From the NCBI RefSeq assembly GCF_015277775.1, contig NZ_CP063849.1, positions 2,790,001 through 2,854,000 of the forward strand: 64,000 nt of DNA, given 5' to 3'. This stretch comes from Paludibaculum fermentans. Lineage in GTDB: Bacteria > Acidobacteriota > Terriglobia > Bryobacterales > Bryobacteraceae. How positions within the stretch are numbered: position 1 is the stretch's first letter; each line of letters starts with the position of its first letter. This document shows positions 61,056-64,000 of the stretch, in pieces. A model generated the notes under the pieces. That model had not been told where the DNA came from. It saw only the letters and a program-made list of their open reading frames with translations, and searched no databases. A program made the translations under genes and the position numbers.

Positions 61056-63761
61056 GTGACTCAGCCGGAACGCATCCTCGTGGCATTCGCGTCCGGATCG
61101 GAAGACCTGATCCCGACCCTGATCGATCAGTTTGAATGCGTGGCGCCGGGGCTCCCCATCTATGTCGTGGCGGAGTTCCCGCCGCCGCGCGGCAAATGGA
61201 TTCCCTGGTTCATCGGCCGCACCTTTCAACAGAACCTGGCCCGTGTGCGGGACGCGGTGCGGGGCAAGCAGATCGCCTACACGGCCATGATCCTGCAGCC
61301 GCGCATGCCCTACTGGCCCATGCGCTTGGCGGCTACCCTGCTGACCCCCACGCGTCTGCTCTGCTTCAACGAAAACCTCGACCACTTCGCGGTCCACCCC
61401 CGCGCCGCCCTGGCGATTCTGCGGCATATGGTCTGGCGCACCAGAAACTACGTCCGCTGGGAGTCGCGCCCCGGCGGCTGGGTCTATACACAGGTCTGGC
61501 GTCTCTTTCATCCCTGGGCCTACAAACGGCAGATCCTGTGCAAACTGGCCATGGCGGCCGGAGCACGTGCCACCTGGAAGAAGACGGCGCTGGCGCCAAG
61601 ACCAGACCCACCGCCGGGTCCCGCCAAACCGCGGGGCATCACGGTCGTGGTGCCGTCCCGCAGCGGGCGCGAACTGCTGCAGCGGCTGCTGCCGGGCCTG
61701 CTGCACGAATTGCAGGGCTTCGACCACGAAGTCATCGTTTCGGACAACGGCAGCGACGACGGCACGGCCGCCTGGCTGGCCGCTGAATACCCATTTGTCG
61801 CCGTCGAAATAAACGCACAGCCGCTGAGCTTCGCCGAAGCCGTGAACCGCGGCATCCGCCGCGCCCGGTTCTCGCACACCTGCCTGCTCAACAACGACAT
61901 GGTGCTGGAGCCCGGTTTCTTCGCGCCGCTGCGCGAAGCTTTCGACAAGGTGCCGGATCTGTTCTGCGCCACCGCCCAGATCTTCTTCCCTGAAGGGGTG
62001 CGCCGCGAAGAGACAGGCAAAGCGCTGCTCTGGAATCGCGGCGACGCGGTGGATTTCCCCATCTGGTGCGACGTGCCGCTGCCCGGCGAGGACCTGAGCT
62101 ATGTGCTCTACGGCAGCGGCGGCTGCTCGCTCTACGACACCGCCAAACTGCTGCAGGCCGGGTGTGTGGGCGAGGTGTTCAAGCCCGCCTACGTCGAGGA
62201 TCTCGATCTTGGCTACCGCGGCTGGGTGCGCGGCTGGCCCACCGTCTTCGTGGCCGCCGCGAAACTGGTGCATCACCACCGCAGTACAACGAAGCGCTAT
62301 TTTACGGAAGCGCAGATCCAGGCCGTCGTGGAGGTGAACTACCTACGCTTCCTGGCGCGCAGCGTGGCCAACCCGGAGGTCTTCCGCGTCATGTGGCGGC
62401 GGGCGATCGATCGCCTGAACCTCTACGCCGCGCAGGAGCCGGCGCAACCCTGGGTCTTCCCTACCCTGCACGCCGCGCGATCCGTCACCGACTGGGTGGA
62501 GCCCGGTCCGCCGCAACCGGCCGACGAGTGGCTGGCGCAGGCATTGGGTACGGGCGATGCCGTGAGCTTTCCCGGCAGGGCTCGCGATCCGGGCAAGCCC
62601 CTGGTGATCGTGGCCAGTTCCTACATCCCCTTTCCGCTGTCCCATGGCGGCGCGGTGCGGATCTTCAACCTCATGAAGGGCGCTGCCGCGGAATTCGACC
62701 AGGTGCTGATCGCGTTCTGTGACAAGCACGAGGCGCCGGCGCCTGAGATTCTTGCCTTGTGCCATGAAGTGATCCTGGTCCGCCGAGAAGGCTCGCACCT
62801 GAAGCCGATGACGGAACGGCCCGACGTGGTGGAAGAACACGACACACCCGCGTTCCGGGCTGCCTTGCGGGAGATGATCCGCAAGCACCAGCCGGCGATC
62901 GTACAACTGGAGTTCACCCAGATGGCGTTGTATGCCCCCGACTGCGGCTCCGTCCCCAGCATCCTGGTGGAGCACGACGTCACCGTGGATCTCTACATGC
63001 AACTGCTGCGCGAACACGCCGATTGGGAGATGGCCCAGCAACTGGAGCGCTGGCAGCGCTTCGAGCGCCAGGCATGGCGTGATGTCACGTGCGTCGTGAC
63101 GATGTCGGAGAAAGACCGCAGCGTGGTGGAAGGCGCGCGCCGCGTGCAGGTGCTGCCGAACGGCGTCGACCTCCAGAGGTTCCAGCCGTCCGCGCAGGAG
63201 CCCGAACCGGGCCGCATCCTCTTCATCGGTTCGTTCGCCCACCTGCCCAACCTGATGGCGCTCGACTTCTTTCTGAGAGAGTCGTGGCCCGCCCTGGAGG
63301 CCGCCGGCGCAACGCTCCACGTCATCAGCGGAGCCCGGGCGGAGCATTACCAGGAACTGCACCAGGACCGCGTCAAACTCGATCTGAACCGGCCGGGCAT
63401 CGAGGTGGAAGGCTTCGTCAGCGACGTCCGCCAGGCGTACAATCGAGCCTCCGTCGTAATCGCCCCACTGCTGGCCAGCGCCGGCACCAACATCAAGATC
63501 ATGGAGGCCATGGCGATGGCGAAGGCGGTCGTGTCGACGCCGGCCGGCATCAATGGCCTCGATCTCAATCCGGGCCAGGATGTACTGGTGGTTCAAAGTG
63601 GAGCGGAAATGGCTGAGGCCGTCAAAACCCTGCTGCTTGATCCTGAACAGCGCCGCCGGATCGAGGGCGCCGCCCGCCGCACCGTGGAGGCCCACTACAG
63701 TTGGGACGCCGTGGCCGCGGCGCAAGCCGACCTCTACCGCTCCCTGATGCGGCGGCACTAG
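61056..63761 (+). CDS. GT2-GT4 fused glycosyltransferase
   Basis: A 901-residue protein. Residues 1-190 have no recognised domain but include several hydrophobic patches. A GT2 domain follows, with VVVPSRSG near 195, VSDNGSDDGTA near 228 and the DxD-like LNNDMVLEPG near 279. The C-terminal half is a GT4 domain starting LVIVASSYIPFPLSHGG near 515, with FIGSFAHLPN near 723 and AGTNIKIMEAMAMAKAVV near 809. Two transfer activities in one chain suggest synthesis of a repeating or capped glycan, perhaps exopolysaccharide. GTG start; weak ribosome-binding site. Its stop overlaps the convergent DinB gene by 4 bp. Confidence 0.85.
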   Translation: MTQPERILVAFASGSEDLIPTLIDQFECVAPGLPIYVVAEFPPPRGKWIPWFIGRTFQQNLARVRDAVRGKQIAYTAMILQPRMPYWPMRLAATLLTPTRLLCFNENLDHFAVHPRAALAILRHMVWRTRNYVRWESRPGGWVYTQVWRLFHPWAYKRQILCKLAMAAGARATWKKTALAPRPDPPPGPAKPRGITVVVPSRSGRELLQRLLPGLLHELQGFDHEVIVSDNGSDDGTAAWLAAEYPFVAVEINAQPLSFAEAVNRGIRRARFSHTCLLNNDMVLEPGFFAPLREAFDKVPDLFCATAQIFFPEGVRREETGKALLWNRGDAVDFPIWCDVPLPGEDLSYVLYGSGGCSLYDTAKLLQAGCVGEVFKPAYVEDLDLGYRGWVRGWPTVFVAAAKLVHHHRSTTKRYFTEAQIQAVVEVNYLRFLARSVANPEVFRVMWRRAIDRLNLYAAQEPAQPWVFPTLHAARSVTDWVEPGPPQPADEWLAQALGTGDAVSFPGRARDPGKPLVIVASSYIPFPLSHGGAVRIFNLMKGAAAEFDQVLIAFCDKHEAPAPEILALCHEVILVRREGSHLKPMTERPDVVEEHDTPAFRAALREMIRKHQPAIVQLEFTQMALYAPDCGSVPSILVEHDVTVDLYMQLLREHADWEMAQQLERWQRFERQAWRDVTCVVTMSEKDRSVVEGARRVQVLPNGVDLQRFQPSAQEPEPGRILFIGSFAHLPNLMALDFFLRESWPALEAAGATLHVISGARAEHYQELHQDRVKLDLNRPGIEVEGFVSDVRQAYNRASVVIAPLLASAGTNIKIMEAMAMAKAVVSTPAGINGLDLNPGQDVLVVQSGAEMAEAVKTLLLDPEQRRRIEGAARRTVEAHYSWDAVAAAQADLYRSLMRRH

Positions 63762-64000
63762 CGCGGATAGCCCGCGCTGGCCTTGATCTCCTGGATCTGC
63801 AGAATGTGCCGCTGCGAGTGAACCGAGATCATCAGGAACCACTGGTACAGATCGGTTCCGCTCTTCTGGATCTCCCGCCCGCGCAGATCCTCCTGCGTGG
63901 ACTTGGCCGTCGACAGCATCTCCGCGCGCAGCTTGAGGAACTGGTCCAGGCCCTTCTTCCCATCCTTCAACTCGCCCTTGGACTCGCGCGCCGCCGCGGT
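63758..64000 (-). CDS. DinB-family protein (C-terminal part; continues beyond window)
   Basis: The frame is open to the right edge, so only the last 80 residues or so are seen. DLYQWFLMISVHSQRHILQIQEIK (in part) is the typical last helix of DinB proteins, with the H-x3-H ligand pattern. It converges on and overlaps the glycosyltransferase stop by 4 bp. Confidence 0.65.
   Translation of the reverse strand, partial: TAAARESKGELKDGKKGLDQFLKLRAEMLSTAKSTQEDLRGREIQKSGTDLYQWFLMISVHSQRHILQIQEIKASAGYPR

Overview
The window reads as a contiguous piece of chromosome from a GC-rich bacterium. The style of the gene set points to Acidobacteriota, probably the Bryobacterales/Solibacter-Paludibaculum group. 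That placement is inferred from Tat-secreted Gfo/Idh/MocA oxidoreductases, DUF1080 lipoproteins, many DinB proteins, a REP-associated transposase and the beta subunit architecture; no 16S rRNA is present to confirm it. There is no prophage, CRISPR array or integrative element. The only mobile-type gene is one RAYT transposase beside a REP-like palindrome.

Layout. 1-4.8 kb: a partner-switching signalling cluster with two membrane SpoIIE-type phosphatases, an RsbV-like STAS protein and an RsbW-like kinase. 5.1-10.7 kb (minus): DUF1080 lipoprotein, GT9-like glycosyltransferase, MTA phosphorylase, MeaB GTPase and acyl-CoA dehydrogenase. 10.8-14.5 kb: a Tat-exported oxidoreductase divergent from glcEF. 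14.5-19.9 kb: START-like protein, beta-lactamase-fold hydrolase, two small ORFs with strong ribosome-binding sites ahead of a YbaK-type deacylase, a DinB protein and a CocE-type hydrolase. 20-34.4 kb (minus): the core information-processing block tRNA-Tyr, tRNA-Thr, tuf, tRNA-Trp, secE, nusG, rplK, rplA, rplJ, rplL, rpoB, rpoC. 34.5-39.4 kb (plus): hemerythrin, purC, a CvpA-type protein, MarR regulator, NTF2-like protein, YceI and a sialidase-fold protein. 39.4-40.7 kb (minus): RAYT/REP and a lipoprotein. 40.8-48.4 kb: mfd and a heptose/LPS cluster (rfaE2, waaF, degenerate nucleotidyltransferase, waaC) with ICMT. 48.4-52.3 kb: MFS transporter, a 700-bp gap holding two probable small transcripts, rpmE, and an ECF sigma/anti-sigma/CpxP-like module. 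52.4-64 kb: pcrA, a small basic protein, amino-acid permease, exported methyltransferase, a SpoIIE-fold protein with no metal ligands, a DinB protein, a sugar-enzyme-like protein, a GT2-GT4 fusion and a partial DinB gene.

Most unusual observations. (1) Between the MFS gene and rpmE lie two tandem candidate small transcripts. One ends in a near-ideal intrinsic terminator. The other carries an 18-nt perfect match to the complement of the 16S rRNA 3' end ahead of a 14-codon ORF, and has its own promoter, hairpins and terminator. (2) RpoB carries a roughly 65-residue insertion with eight cysteines in four pairs, suggesting a zinc-ribbon module. (3) The SpoIIE-domain protein at 57.4 kb has lost its metal-binding aspartates. 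(4) waaF and pcrA are each broken by what looks like a single inserted base, which may be sequence error or real mutation.

Most long open frames opposite rpoB, rpoC, tuf, mfd and other genes are GC-driven shadows and were left out.
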